This document shows, piece after piece, positions 9,961-21,260 of a DNA stretch of 64,000 nucleotides (position 1 is its first letter; every line of letters begins with the position of its first letter). The DNA is from Eupeodes corollae (lineage: Eukaryota > Arthropoda > Insecta > Diptera > Syrphidae). The notes under the pieces are model-generated. The model was not told where the DNA came from and did not search any database. It saw nothing but the letters and a program-made list of their open reading frames with translations. The translations under genes were made by a program, and so were the position numbers. The stretch covers positions 176,869,174 to 176,933,173 of the forward strand of contig NC_079147.1 of NCBI RefSeq assembly GCF_945859685.1, written 5' to 3'.

Positions 9961-12048
9961 GTTAACAAACACACGAAACATGATTATTAAATAATTGTTA
10001 ATTCCCAATCCAATCTACACAAAGTTCAACCTCAAATATCTCGAATTCTCCCAAACCGATTTTGAAAATATTATAATAATGTATATTAATCAGCATTCAT
10101 TTAGTACCAATCTCAGGGGTGTACCCACTGGGCTCAAAAATTGTCATTATCCTTTAAAAACAAAAACATTTACTTGATATTAATTTCTAGAATCATTCAT
10201 ATAATTTTATTTGAAATAATTTTCAATTTTTATTTTATTAAAAAAAATGACAAACAAATTTGTAGAATGCTATAAAATGAAAAATAAAAAGACATTTTGT
10301 TATTATCAATGCACATTATGAACTTGACTTGATAAAAAATGCAATAGTGATGCATCAAAAAATAAAAACTGATGATATTAAATCATAGAACATCACAAAG
10401 AAAAATAAAACTATGGTATACATATCAAATAAAATACGAACAAATATAACAAAGACTGACTACGACATAGAAGAACGAGCGACGTACGAAGACTCGACGT
10501 TCAAAGGACAAACAAAACTAAACCGCGCGCTCGGGTTCGGTTGTCATTTTTTGTCCTTGAAATAAAAATTAAGTAATAGAATCACGTCTAAATTGAATTG
10601 CAAAAGAAAAGCATCCGGAAGGACAGATTGACTTAGTATTGTGTACGAGACAGAATCTACCGAAATGAAATAATAATAAAAAAAGTTAACTTGACATTAT
10701 TTTATTTCACTTTGAAGCTGTTGTTGTACAAGGCCAAAGTACAAATAAAAACAAGATTAAGGGGAGAGGGTAATATATAATATGTTTTGAAGTAGTGTCC
10801 TTTTGTGTGGCTTTTTTTAAGGCTAAACAAAGCTTTAGTGTTGTTTTTTCTACTAAAGTGAAGGAGGGCTACTTTTATATGTCTATCTGATAGGTTATTT
10901 CCTGTATGGGCCATTGATAACAATTGGTTTTTTGGGGTGTTTCTTGTTTATATTAATACAAAATTAAAGAATCTGTTTTTGTCATATAAATAAGGATTTT
11001 ATATATAAAACACAATGTTATATTATTACCAATGACAATTTAAAAAGGAATTATTATGATTGCATGAAGATTTAACATTATTTTTGAAATGTACATATTT
11101 TTAATTTTTCCTCTTGGTTGAAACTATAGCTAATATCCTGAAATTTAAGTTTGTAGATTGCTCCAGGAGGTTATGGTTAAAGTCAAATACGAAACAAAAA
11201 TTGAACGTACACGCTTAATATGAATTAAAGTTAGAAGAAACTTTGATCTGGGATTTTCGCACAGGGTGCAACTGTTTTATAATTTTGGAAAAAGATAAAG
11301 GATGTTTTAGTTATCTGTTTCATTCTTGTTAAGGTTTTTGTATAAATTATTTTGCTAATGAAATGAGAAATTTAAACAACATTTTTCACTATTTTGTTAT
11401 TATACCTTTTCATCATCGATGCGTCGCTTAGTAATATTTACCAAATTCTTAACCTATTTTACATGATTAGTTAATATTAATGAATTTCGAAACATCATAA
11501 CAAATTTCAAGACGATTCTAGGTTAAAATCGGGTGATTAAGAAGGCCAATCCATAAAAGTAATCGTATTATCTTCCTTTGCATAAGGCAACATGGTTATC
11601 TAAAACAAAAAATTATGCTAGAGCGATTCTACGGTTCTATGAAAATGGACTACAATCCAGAGACATGTGATCTTTACTTTAAAGGTTGTCTGGATGATAT
11701 CATGGTAATTAAAAATCAAATTTTTTATATACAATTGCAAACTAACCAATTCCCGGAAAACTCAATAATTCCTTTGCACCCCCAGCCAATGACATTAACT
11801 TTATCGTACAATGTCTTCAAGAAGAGGAAGTTTTTCCCCTATCTTCACATGGCGTAACAAGGTATTGCAAGTGGTGTTGTTGACCGTGACGTCACTGCTC
11901 TGCTACTATTCGACTTTTGCCTTGCCTTGAATTGAATCTGTTTTGAATATGGCAACTGAAATTCTAAACAACGATGTTGGAATGTGCCAAGCTTAAAAAC
12001 AATCTCATAAAGTTGGGATCTTGCCGCCCAAGGGATCACTTTATCAAT
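9961..12048. other. AT-rich interval without recognised genes
   Basis: An imperfect inverted repeat TTCAAAGGACAAA / TTTGTCCTTGAA (10500-10562) encloses a short GC-rich loop. An 80-residue plus-strand ORF at 11615-11857 has no domain I recognise. Minus-strand ORFs at 10702-10923 and 11845-12141 likewise; the latter runs into element R and is not credible. Nothing else was seen. Confidence 0.4.
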
Positions 12049-13209
12049 TAAAGAGGCTGGGATGCGACCCAAACTGATAACTTCCCATCCCGTCTGTCGA
12101 TTTGTTTTGCTTAAAAGTTTGTCTATATGTACCCGTATCAATTTTTACCAAATTTGCGTACTATTTTTTGTAGATTTTATTTCTTATAAAAAAATGGACA
12201 AATTACTGAATATTGAAAACAATATTTTCTGTGAAATAAAATAAGTTTGAAGCCAATATTTTTAATTTTTGAAAAGCTATTTGAGCCGAAAGGAAATTTT
12301 TACCAAGTTTTAGCATTGTTTTTTTTTAGAGTTTTATTTTTTGTAAGAAAATTGTCAATTCGAATTTTTTAAAAAAATTATCAAATGTTGAAAACAATAT
12401 TTCTTATAAGATGAAATTAGTTTGAAGCCAATATTTAAAATTTTTGAAGAGACATTTGAGTCGAAAATCAATTTTTACCAACTTTTATACATTTTTTTTT
12501 AGGTTTTTATTTTTTGTAAAAAAACTGTGAATTCGATTTTTCTCAAAATTTTTCCTAATATTGAAAACAATATTTCTTATAAGGAAAAATTAGTAAGAAG
12601 CTATTATCTCAAATTTTTGAAAAGATATTCAAGTCGAAAATCATTTTTACCAACTTTTGAAAATTTTTTTCGGTTTTTAATTGTTTGTAAAAAAACTATC
12701 AATTCGATTTTTTTCAAAATTTTATTGAATGTTGACAACAATATTTTTTGAAGTTTTTATTGGTTTATAAAAAAAACCGTTAATTTGATTTTTTTCAAAA
12801 AATATACCTGTTTGGTATCACGTTACAATATATTACATACAATTTAATTCAAGTCTCTATCGTTTTTGGTTCGTAAGATATTTAGGGTCAACCAAAATTT
12901 TCACCTTTTTTCAAACTGCTATGGTAAGAAAACCACCCACGCAATTTTCTTGAGAGCACTTTCTGCATCTTTGTCTTATTATCTGTATAACAAAAATTAT
13001 TTGAAGTTGATATATCTTCTGGTTCTTGAGCTATGGAGGACGAAAAAAACGTCGCGAACGTACGGACGTACGAACGTACGTACACACGCACGCGCAGACA
13101 TCTTTCTAAAAATCTTTTATTTCGACTCTAGGGACCTTGAAACGTCGAGAAATGTCAAAATTTTCAATTTGACAAATCGGACCCATTACAATAACTTAAT
13201 ATGGGAAGT
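12049..13209 (+). mobile_element. Element R, internally shortened copy
   Basis: It starts AAAGAGGCTGGGATGCGACC and ends ATATGGGAAGTTAAAA, with the hairpin's left arm mutated (AACTTAATATGGGAAGTT). The tandem array is shorter than in 3021-4762: it jumps from a unit near 12745 straight to the terminal module (TTTATAAAAAAAACCGTTAA), so two or three units are missing. The conserved 3' module with AGAAGAT, ATGGAGGACGAAAAAA and the ACGTACG tract is present at 13010-13110. Confidence 0.82.
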
Positions 13210-13557
13210 TAAAAAATGGTATTTCCTTCTATTTTGGAATGACCCCTGACCAATCGGAGCGATTGACAAAAGATTTAAGCGTTTATTTGACCAAAAACGT
13301 TCACATTTCAATTGATGGTATAAGTTACGAAGTAAATACGTTGAACGTTTAATGTTTTGTAGTATTTGTCTATAGAATTATGTAGCATCAACATAGTTTC
13401 CGGCCTAACTTAAGCTATGATTACGAAGCATCCGTGTAGGCTCCCTCCTTAAAAAATATATGTATGTATATTTTACGATTGAATTTATAAAAAAAAATAT
13501 AAGCTTACCAAGAGCAATGTTGAAACTGATTCTACTGATTGAAGCACTTCGGCAGAC

Positions 13558-13899
13558 TCAATGAACATCATTTCGGAAAAGTGAGCCCATGACACGGTCG
13601 CTATTTCCGAAGTGCCTTGGCTCGATTTTTTTACGAAGGGCGTTCCATTTGTTTCTATTTAGCTTCAAAGCTATCAACATTTTGGATCCCTAGTTCCTCA
13701 GCAACTTGTTTCCAGCACTCACATTTTATGTGAGCCAGCTTATAATCGCTGCATCCTCCATGCCAAAGCGCTGGTCGCTTTTGGACAGCTGAAATCAACG
13801 CCGATATTGGCCCAAGCATATGCTTTTTCCTTTTTTTTGGTCTTCATCTTGGGCAAGTGACTCCTGTCTTGGAGTAGCATCGTCGATATCTTCCATCAT
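13558..13899 (-). pseudogene. MADF (Myb/SANT-like) domain protein relic
   Basis: Minus-strand translation gives LISAVQKRPALW, then DYKLAHIKCECWKQVAEELG and, after a frameshift, WNALRKKIEPRHFG. This is the MADF pattern: a helix ending in RP-LW, a DYK, a W-x-x-VA-x-x-LG helix, then a W-x-x-LR-x-x helix. About 60 residues are covered. A candidate start is the ATGATGGAAGATATC read from 13899, but that frame closes before the domain, so at least two frameshifts or a lost intron separate them. MADF proteins in PIF/Harbinger elements help DNA binding and nuclear import of the transposase. This copy is inactive. Confidence 0.65.
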
Positions 13900-14059
13900 A
13901 ATCTGATAAATTTTATCAAAGAAAGGGACATTATTTTAAATTTAAAAAAAAACTTACCAGCAGCTTTAAAATTTCATTATATGTATGTCCAGTTTTGTTT
14001 TTTTATTTTTTGAATTACTCGTAAATGATGTAAGAAAATCAGGGCCATGTTTTTTTTTA

Positions 14060-14343
14060 TATGTATAAAAATCACAGTCAAACTGAGACGATGACACGGT
14101 TTTTAATTCTGCCCCGTCAACGCTGGGACACGGTCATTGCGATGACACGACTCCGTCAACGCGTCCCAATGACGTTGAAAGAGAGATTACCCAAAAATGT
14201 GTGTCAACGAGAGTGTCATCGTACCCGTCAACGCAATGACACCAGTTTTCGTTGACAATCACACGAAGTGACACTCTTGGGACAGATTGTGACGTCATTT
14301 TTACGTCGGAGAGTCAACGCATTGACTGATTACGTTGACTGTG
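14060..14343. repeat. Array of short GTCAACG / GTGTCA words (subterminal repeats)
   Basis: Words such as GATGACACGG, CGTCAACGC, GCGATGACACG, CCGTCAACGC, GTGTCAACG, GAGTGTCATCG, CGTCAACGCAATGACACC, GTTGACAATCACACG, AGTGACACTC, GAGTCAACGC and GTTGACTGTG recur in both orientations within 280 bp. A related GACACGGTC also sits in the left part of the element (13591). They look like clustered binding sites for the transposase or the MADF protein, which is inference. Confidence 0.6.
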
Positions 14344-14357
14344 TAATCATAGCTTTA

Positions 14358-15789
14358 TAGCTGAAAAGTTTTGTTGTCAATAATTATAATACAAGGAAGT
14401 TATTGTTCTTTCACAGCCTTTAAATAAATTATTATTAATTAAATTATGATTATAGAAAAAATTGGTTACCTTTAAAAAAATTCATTTCCAACTTATACCA
14501 AAGCAGAACAACATTTAAGACAAGTAAGATAACTCGTCCGACATATACATAAATCATCAAAAAAGACAAGACAAGGCTAATTCTATGCAGCACAAACTTT
14601 CTGGAGTAATAAGCCAAGAAAAGCCTTGTATCTTTGCTCGCAAAATGATCAGTATATCGTTTGGTGAAGTTGAACAAAATAAAGAAGCTGTGTTGCACCC
14701 TATCTAATTTCTATGTATGTACCAATGGTCCATTTTTGTAAAATCGGCAATTAAGAATGTTATTTAGAAGAAAAAATGCTGATGCGATAGACTGCGGATG
14801 TACCGTTCAATTATCCTTTTTGTGAAAACTTTAAAATTAAATCTTAAAAAAATTATGTGGTCATCCACATCTTGGAATTTGTTTTATAATCAACAGGTAA
14901 CCACTCAACACCATTGAAGAAATGAGTTTTTTTACATCTGCCTATTAAGAGAATTTAAGTTTTTTAGTTTAACATGTTTGCGGCCAGCATTAATTGATCC
15001 TCCGCCGCTGTTCGAGTTATGAGTTAAAATTAATGAGATTTAAACCTTAAACGCTACTGCCACATAATTTCCGAGAAGTTTGATTGTATATCTGTTTTTA
15101 TTTGTTTTACTGTGATAGTTATTAAGATCATCCATTAAACTCAATTTATCTAAAATGGTTAAAGTATCTTCTGCTATAGGCCGAACATTTTACTAAGTAA
15201 TCTCTGATAATCTAACAAAACAAAATGTTTCACCGACATAAAATAATATCAAGAATAACTTAAATTATTACACAACTTCCTATTTCCATTGATGGGCTTA
15301 AATATAAGTAAGTTGACATTGAAATTATTATTCCTTTCCTTCATATTATCTTCTGTATAGCTCACTGATTTATGTTTATACTTGCTCCAAATATCACCGA
15401 AAGAAAAAACATATAAAATAGATTTAAATTTTTACATTTTGTGGCAAGAAACAAACAAAACCTTGACATATTTTTAGAAGAAATTCCAGGGGCTTTCATA
15501 TGGCTTGGTAGATAATCTAAAAAAATTTAACAAAAAAATAAAAATGAATTATGATTAGGTACATGGTGTATCTTTAAAGCAAATATTTTTGTTAGGTTTA
15601 AACATATAGGATAATGTAGGTACATACATACGTACATGCCTAAGTATATGAGAATCTTAGAACTAAAATTAAATGGTAATCCAAACATTAAAGATACAGA
15701 TGTATGTACAGTACAGGCATGTATTGGAATTTAGTGAGTCTACAAAGTTAAATCAGATATAAGATCGAATTGAAATTCAGTTTGAATGT
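14358..15789. other. AT-rich interval, nothing recognised
   Basis: No frame with a recognisable motif and no clear repeat was found. It contains a short run of TACATACATACGTACATG (15621-15640). Confidence 0.4.
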
Positions 15790-16360
15790 TTCAAATTTGG
15801 AACTTAAGATTTTAAGCAGATTCGCGTTAGGCGTTTTTTCATTTTGAAGACTAAAAATAAAAAAGTCGCCATACAAATGTGTTGGTCAAAAATGGAAAGT
15901 TCGAGTTTTGTTTTGCTAATGATTAAATAGTTTGATTTCAAAACATATTTTTGTTAGCCAGATTTTTAGTCTAAAACTAAAGTTGACCAATTTTAGTACT
16001 AGCATTTTTTTTTAAGTTTTTACTCCTTACATACAAAATACATATTTGATTTTTCTAGAATAAAATAAAATTTGTTTGTAGTCAATAACTTCAGTTATTC
16101 AAGAGATAGCGAGAATCGAACATTAATGTTCACCAATTTTATGTGTATTTAATTTTTTTTTTGAAAAAAATGAGTGTTGGATTTTTATTAAAATTTTGCT
16201 AATTGTTAAAAACAATATTTGTTAATTTAATAGAAGTTGCCAGTGTTATTTTTTTGAAAGTAATTTTTGTATCTTTCTGTGTTATTATATTTATAACAAA
16301 ATTTATTTGAAGTCGATATCTCTGCTGGGTTTTGAGATATGGAGGACAAAAAAAGCTCTC
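15790..16360 (+). repeat. Element R relic, internally deleted
   Basis: It opens with the TTTTAAGCAGATTCGCGTTAG module also seen at 5370. It passes R-type unit words (TTATTCAAGAGATAGCGAGAA, GTTGGATTTTTAT, AAAAACAATATTTGTTAAT) and jumps to the 3' module (GTCGATATCTCTGCTGG, GAGATATGGAGGAC). The final hairpin is absent. It is heavily diverged. Confidence 0.6.
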
Positions 16361-16808
16361 CACGCTTATCGACGTTAAACGTATCAATCAAAAAGCAGAG
16401 TGAGGTCTGTGAAGCCAGATTGTTTAGAATTTGTTCCTAAAATACTAACATCATCTTGAGTAAATCATAGACAAAATGAATCCATAGACAAGAAGTGATT
16501 TAAAAGAACGGATAAGCTTCAAAAGACACACCAATCGTTTAGTTTATGATTATTTTTTGATTAAACTTGAAAAAAAATCGCTAAAGCAAATCTAAACTTT
16601 ACAGTTATTTTCACTTTTTCGAAAATTCAAATTCTAGATCCAATTATCGCCTTCAGTTTTATATAGTTCCATTTTCCAACTTTATCACCTTAAGTTTATA
16701 ATTTTATATAAACTTTTAATGTATTGAAATGTAATTAATAATTTATGATGTAATGCGTGTTGATTCTATTTATTAATTGGCGACCATTTTGTTAGGAGTC
16801 AAGAGATT

Positions 16809-17010
16809 TTTACTTGCCCATAGGAACTTATTGTAATCGGTTCTGTTTATCGGGGATACCAACATAATACACATGTTCAAAATATCCAAAAACAAAAGCC
16901 CCACACTTTAAAAAATCTTCAAATTCTTCCCCAAGTATAAAATCCCCAAAAACAAAAATCCCCACAATCTAAATTCCCATGGACATAATCCACAAACGAA
17001 ATCCCAAAAT
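16809..17010. repeat. R 3'-end stub (minus) next to a CCCCA-rich short-repeat patch
   Basis: 16812-16850 reads TACTTGCCCATAGGAACTTATTGTAATCGG (in pieces), a diverged reversed R 3' end. It leads into a patch where variants of AAAATCCCCAAAAACAAAA recur at about 16890, 16940 and 16955. I do not recognise that patch. Confidence 0.45.
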
Positions 17011-17029
17011 CTAAATCGCCGCCGTCAAT

Positions 17030-17690
17030 GACTGTTGGTTTTCATCATTTGTATGTAGGCCGTGATACTTTGTGGTTTATTTTTTTTAAAAATAATTTTA
17101 ATTTTAACGAAGTAGATTAATTTCGGTGTAGAGTTGTACTTCTTTTTTGTATTGAAAAAAATAGTCAATCAATGCGTGGAAATCAACAGGTAAACTACAG
17201 CGCATGGGTAAAAGGCAGCACTATTATTTTTAAAAAACTTTGAACGTCAGGAACTTCGATCTAAACGAACTCTTTAAGAGATTATTAGAGACTCGATCGG
17301 AAAAGGACTGGACGTTTCTTGTCATTCTAGCCGTCTAACGTCGAAACTTCTCACAGCACTTCCTTGTTTTGACTTGGATCGGGATATACCTTGGATACAA
17401 CGAGGTATTGGTCCAAATCAATGTTGGCTGATTGTTCGGCTGCACTTGGTCTGTTGAGTGACTTAACATGTACAGATCCTACGTTCGTTGCCCTTATTTG
17501 CGTTGTCAACCGTAAATCCATCCGTATCCCAGGCTTGTTGGTAAGCTAATGTATTTTTTACGTGGTCAGGAAGTCACTCCCACGGCACAACCCTAAACCT
17601 TAAGGGCCAGATCCTTAGTATAGCTCCAAGGACGGGGAGCCGGATATACCGCTCCTTATAGCTGCTTGAAATCAAACTCTTTAACATATA
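17030..17690. other. Moderately GC-rich unassigned block
   Basis: Between 17190 and 17660 base composition is less AT-rich than the surroundings. The block contains GGCACAACCCTAAACCTTAA and GACGGGGAGCCGGATATACC. It has the feel of the untranslated part of an old retroelement, but no protein motif was found on either strand and I cannot assign it. Confidence 0.3.
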
Positions 17691-17836
17691 CAAAATATTG
17701 TTGGTAATTTAAAATGTTTAAGAATAATTCAACCGACAACTTTTTAACAAAACGCGAAATCCTACAAACTTTTAAGCAATACAAATCGACAGAGTGGATA
17801 GGAAGTTATCCAGTGGGGGTCGCATCAAAGCCTCTT
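17691..17836 (-). repeat. Element R, 5'-terminal stub
   Basis: On the minus strand it starts AAAAAGAGGCTTTGATGCGACC and continues ACTGGATAACTTCCTATCC and AGTTTGTAGGATTTCGCG. Only the first about 145 bases of an R copy remain. The 60420-60610 copy matches it closely, including TATTGTTGGT and TAGAATAATT. Confidence 0.7.
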
Positions 17837-17844
17837 TTTCTGAT

Positions 17845-18165
17845 ACTTTTGATGTAAGTACCTCAAGGCTCTGAACTTGGTAATATCTTTAATAATATTT
17901 TCACTTATGACTTTGAAGGTTAAAAAGCTATTTTCTTTGATGATACCTCTATCTTTTCTTTAGATTTAGGTGGCTTTTTCATAGAAACTAACTCGCAATC
18001 TGAATTAAATGAAGTAAAACGCTACTGCAATGCTTGGAAATCTAAAATAAAAGCATAAATAACAGTGGCTGTCTTTTTCACTTGAAAAAGTAAAGCCTGT
18101 TTTTTGCCAATCAACAATCTAGTTATTTTCGGCAATCAAGTGCAATATATCTTGGGAGGTATTAT
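17845..18165 (+). pseudogene. Reverse transcriptase fragment (Jockey-like)
   Basis: The plus-strand frame reads VPQGSELGNIFNNIFTYDF (motif B) and, after one stop, FFDDTSIFSLD (motif C, FADD changed to FFDD). It then reads SQSELNEVKRYCNAWK and, past a further stop, TVAVFFT, KACFLPINNLVIFGNQVQY. This is the order of the RT palm and thumb in Jockey-like LINEs. It ends abruptly at the T-rich tract (18176-18198) that is probably the tail of the opposite-strand LINE next door, so the two are tail to tail. Confidence 0.72.
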
Positions 18166-18404
18166 TATTATATGTTTTTTTAATTATTTTTTTTTTGGGA
18201 GATATACCTCCTTAAAACTTTACTGTGATTAGTTGGAATATAGTTTTTCATCGGTGTTTTTTGTCGCTGTAGTTTTCGCAATGAAAAAATTGAGTTACAT
18301 TAACTTTTCCAACGTTTCGGCAGGGAATTTCGCCTTCTCTCAAGGGGATATTAGTACCCTTTATATGTTTATATTTAAACACAGTGCGACCATTAGGAAA
18401 ATAG

Positions 18405-20368
18405 GGAAGGATTAAAAAGGAGATACCGGTGCACATTGGTCTTAAAGTTCTGAACATCAAAATGTGAGGGAAAAACAGAGTTGGCTAAAGCATTCCACAT
18501 TCACGATGTGCCATTTAAGAAATAATCTCTATACTTGACAGGACGCCCGAAATTGAGCTCAAGGGTAAACTGATGGGCATTCCTGGAAGTGCGAGTATTA
18601 CGGTTGAATCGTTTAAGGGGTGGAATGCAACTGGCTAGTTCAACAGAACATTGTTTGTAAAAATATCGATAAAATAACGAAAGGCATGAAACATTGCGGC
18701 GGTGTTCTAGTGATGTAAATGTTTCGATTATAGTTCCTTACCTTACCTTTTACCTTTTTGTATTCTATCCAAGAGATTTAAACTTGTTTTAGGGGCACCT
18801 GCCCAGATATTCGAATTATATTGAAGCTTTGGACGGATGAAGGCTTTGTAAATTACAGCCAGATCACGAGGGGTGACAAATTTCTTGCACTGTCGGAGAA
18901 ATCCTAAGCACCTGGCAGCATTTTTGGCAATATCAAATATATGATCATTCCATAAAAGGTGATCTGTGGTACACATGATAGTTGATTAGTTTCTTGAATG
19001 CAAGTGCCACACATAGATAGTGGCATCGGGGGTGTGTTACGCTTTAACGATAGGAGACAGCATTGAGTTTTCGAAGCATTAAATTCTACACGGTTTTTGA
19101 TTCCCCATTGTGCAATGCTGTCAAGATCAGAATTTAATGCGCTTATTATACGCTGCCGTTGAAGTTCCACATCCGAAGGACAAGGATGAGAATCTAAAAA
19201 CGAATATGAAAAGCTGAGGGTACTGTCGTCGGCGAAACAAGTTAATGGATTAGAAGTGTCAGACATAAGATCATTTATGAATATAAGAAAGAGTGTCGGA
19301 GACAAAACGGAGACAAAACGGAGCCCTGGGGAACACCAGCATTTATTTTATGAATTTCAGACTTGAAACCATCCAATACAACTTGTATTGAACGATTCGA
19401 AAGGTAATTACTAATCCAACGAAGAAGAGATTCATCAATACCAAAAGCACGCATTTTCGATAAGAGAGCTTGGCGCCAAACTCTATCAAATGCTTTTGAA
19501 ATATCAAGTGCAATAATCTTACTTTCTCCAAAACGATGCAAAGGTTTGTTCCACTGTTCGGTGAGATAGACCATGAGATCACCAGTGGACCTATTGCTAC
19601 GAAAGCCATACTGTCGGTCACTAAGAAGCTTCCGTTCTTCGAGATATATCAGCTTTTCCATGACCTTGAAAAAAGGGACGTGAGTGCTATTGGACGATAG
19701 TTAGAGGGAGAAGAGGATTCGCCTTTTTTAGGGACAGGCTGGATAAATGTCATTTTCCATCCACTCGGAAAGAGACCTGTATAGTAGGAAAGATGGAAAA
19801 GTTTACGCAGGGGTTTTGCCAGCGATGAAGAACACCTCTTCACAACAATTGGGGAGATACTATACGGGCCACCGGATTTATGTATGTTAAGGTCTTTCAG
19901 TACTCCTGCAACTGTACGAGTGCGAAAGAAGATTTGTCCCATAGAATCATTTACGCTCTCAAGAACAGGAGGACTCATGACACTTTCCGGTAGCGTCGAA
20001 TTAACAGCAAACTGCGCTGCAAGCAAATTGGCTTTAGCAATCCGCTTGGCAAATTGGCTTTGTAAAACCGAGGATGGCGTGGTGTTTCGTACGTTTTTTA
20101 CAAATGACCATACATTTTTACTACCTTTGGGACATTGTAGTATTTTTTGACTTAATTTCTGATCATGCAAAAATTTGGTTCGACGAATATGTCCATTACA
20201 TGTCTTTATAGCTTGTTTGAACTTATTCCGGTTTTCCTCAGTCGGGTTCGCTTTGTAACAACGGAAACTTACATCTCTGATCCTAATAACCTCTTTACAG
20301 CTCGAATCAAACCATGAGATCCATTTGGTTTTGATAGATTTTTCCCTGTTTGGGATTAAATTTCTCAT
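18405..20368 (-). pseudogene. LINE reverse transcriptase, frameshifted
   Basis: 19649-20368 carries the linker (KWISWFDSSCKEVIRIRD, cut here) and RT start (SNYRPIALTSLFSR). 19275-19661 carries QYGFRSNRSTGDL, motif A (ALDISKAFDRVW) and motif B (NAGVPQGSVLSP). 18904-19305 carries LFLIFINDL and motif C CFADDSTLSF with an intact catalytic FADD. 18743-18976 carries DIAKNAARCLGFLRQCK and KAFIRPKLQYNSNIWAG. Past 18743 the frame EHRRNVSCLSLFYRYF, CSVELASCIPPLKRFNRNTR and MWNALANSVFP gives the usual C-terminus of Jockey/CR1-group polymerases. At least four frameshifts and a stop (after NGTS) inactivate it. A 15-base tandem duplication (GAGACAAAACG at 19298 and 19309) lies at one shift. Confidence 0.85.
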
Positions 20369-20399
20369 TCCACAAAGAATTAAATTTTTAACCTTATAT

Positions 20400-21257
20400 G
20401 TGCTGGAATCGATGTAACTATCGAGGAAGCGTAGTGACCAATTAAAGTTCCTGAAGAATTCATTAAGACCGTCCCAGTTGGCTTTCTCATATTGCCAAAC
20501 GGTTCTGATAGGAGTTTTTTCTTTAAATGGGTTTTTTAGACATGAGAATTTTGCAGATACGATACAATGGTATGATGTGCCTTGAGACGGTAAAACACCG
20601 ATTGCCTAGAGGCGGTAATACACTGATTGTGTATTTATTAGAGTCAGAGGTAAGAAACCAGTCTAGGGTGTTGGCGGATTGACCTGCAACGTCAGGGATT
20701 CGAGTTGGCTCATCGACAAGCTGTGTTAATAGATTTAACTCAGCAAAGATCTCAACATACCTTCCTTCTCGTGTTGACTGGCCAGAATAACGAAGCCAAG
20801 AAGAATTGTGTACATTGAAATCGCCCGCAATGACGATTTCAGTGTAATGGGCAACAATTCTTTGAATGGAGTCAGACAGAGCATCAAATTCGTTAAAAGT
20901 TGAATTTTTGTCTAGATTTGGACTTCGATATGAAAAATGTGTGGATGATGTGCTTATCTACCATGAATTATAACCACATGAAGTTAAAGTTTGTGTTAGA
21001 GTACAAACCATATTGAAGCTGAAGTTGGTATGCAACATCATTTCTTATATATATGGCTAATCCATGATGAGGAAAAATAATGGCACTAAGTTATACCCAT
21101 TTAGATTGAATTCTGAATGATCGGAATCTTCAAATATTTGAGTTTCACTCAATGCCAAAACAGCTGGCCTGTTTGATGCAGTCTGGACATGTGTGGCATA
21201 GCAATTTTTTCTTAAACCACGAATGTTACTAAAGTCCACCCTGAATTCACTCAACAT
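20400..21257 (-). pseudogene. LINE apurinic-type endonuclease domain, broken
   Basis: 21057-21257 encodes FSNIRGLRKNCYATHVQ and ALSETQIFEDSDHSEFNLNG. The following frame reads HHGLAIYIRNDVAYQLQ. 20640-20930 reads IVAHYTEIVIAGDFNVHNSS (cut), VDEPTRIPDVAGQSANTLDW and FLTSDSN. These are the N/E/GDFN and SANTLD-type blocks of LINE APE endonucleases. It lies directly upstream of the RT block and was once in frame with it. Several indels break it. Confidence 0.78.
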
Positions 21258-21260
21258 TTT

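Larger units (their letters stand above)
13410..14357. mobile_element. PIF/Harbinger-type element, 942 bp, TTA target duplication
   Basis: The ends are perfect 12-bp inverted repeats, AGCTATGATTAC at 13413-13424 and its complement at 14343-14354. They are flanked directly by TTA on both sides (13410-13412 and 14355-14357). A 3-bp TWA duplication is the hallmark of PIF/Harbinger elements. The interior holds a broken MADF-domain gene, a known companion gene of this superfamily, and a 3' zone packed with GTCAACG/GTGTCA words. There is no DDE transposase, so the element is non-autonomous. Confidence 0.78.
18175..21260 (-). mobile_element. Non-LTR retrotransposon, near full-length polymerase, decayed
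   Basis: Minus-strand endonuclease, reverse transcriptase and C-terminal regions follow one another over about 2.85 kb (18405-21257). The low-coordinate side ends in a T-rich tract (18176-18198), consistent with a degraded poly(A) tail on the minus strand. No ORF1 was recognised upstream of 21260, so the copy is probably 5'-truncated. The 83-330 fragment belongs to the same family. Confidence 0.8.
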
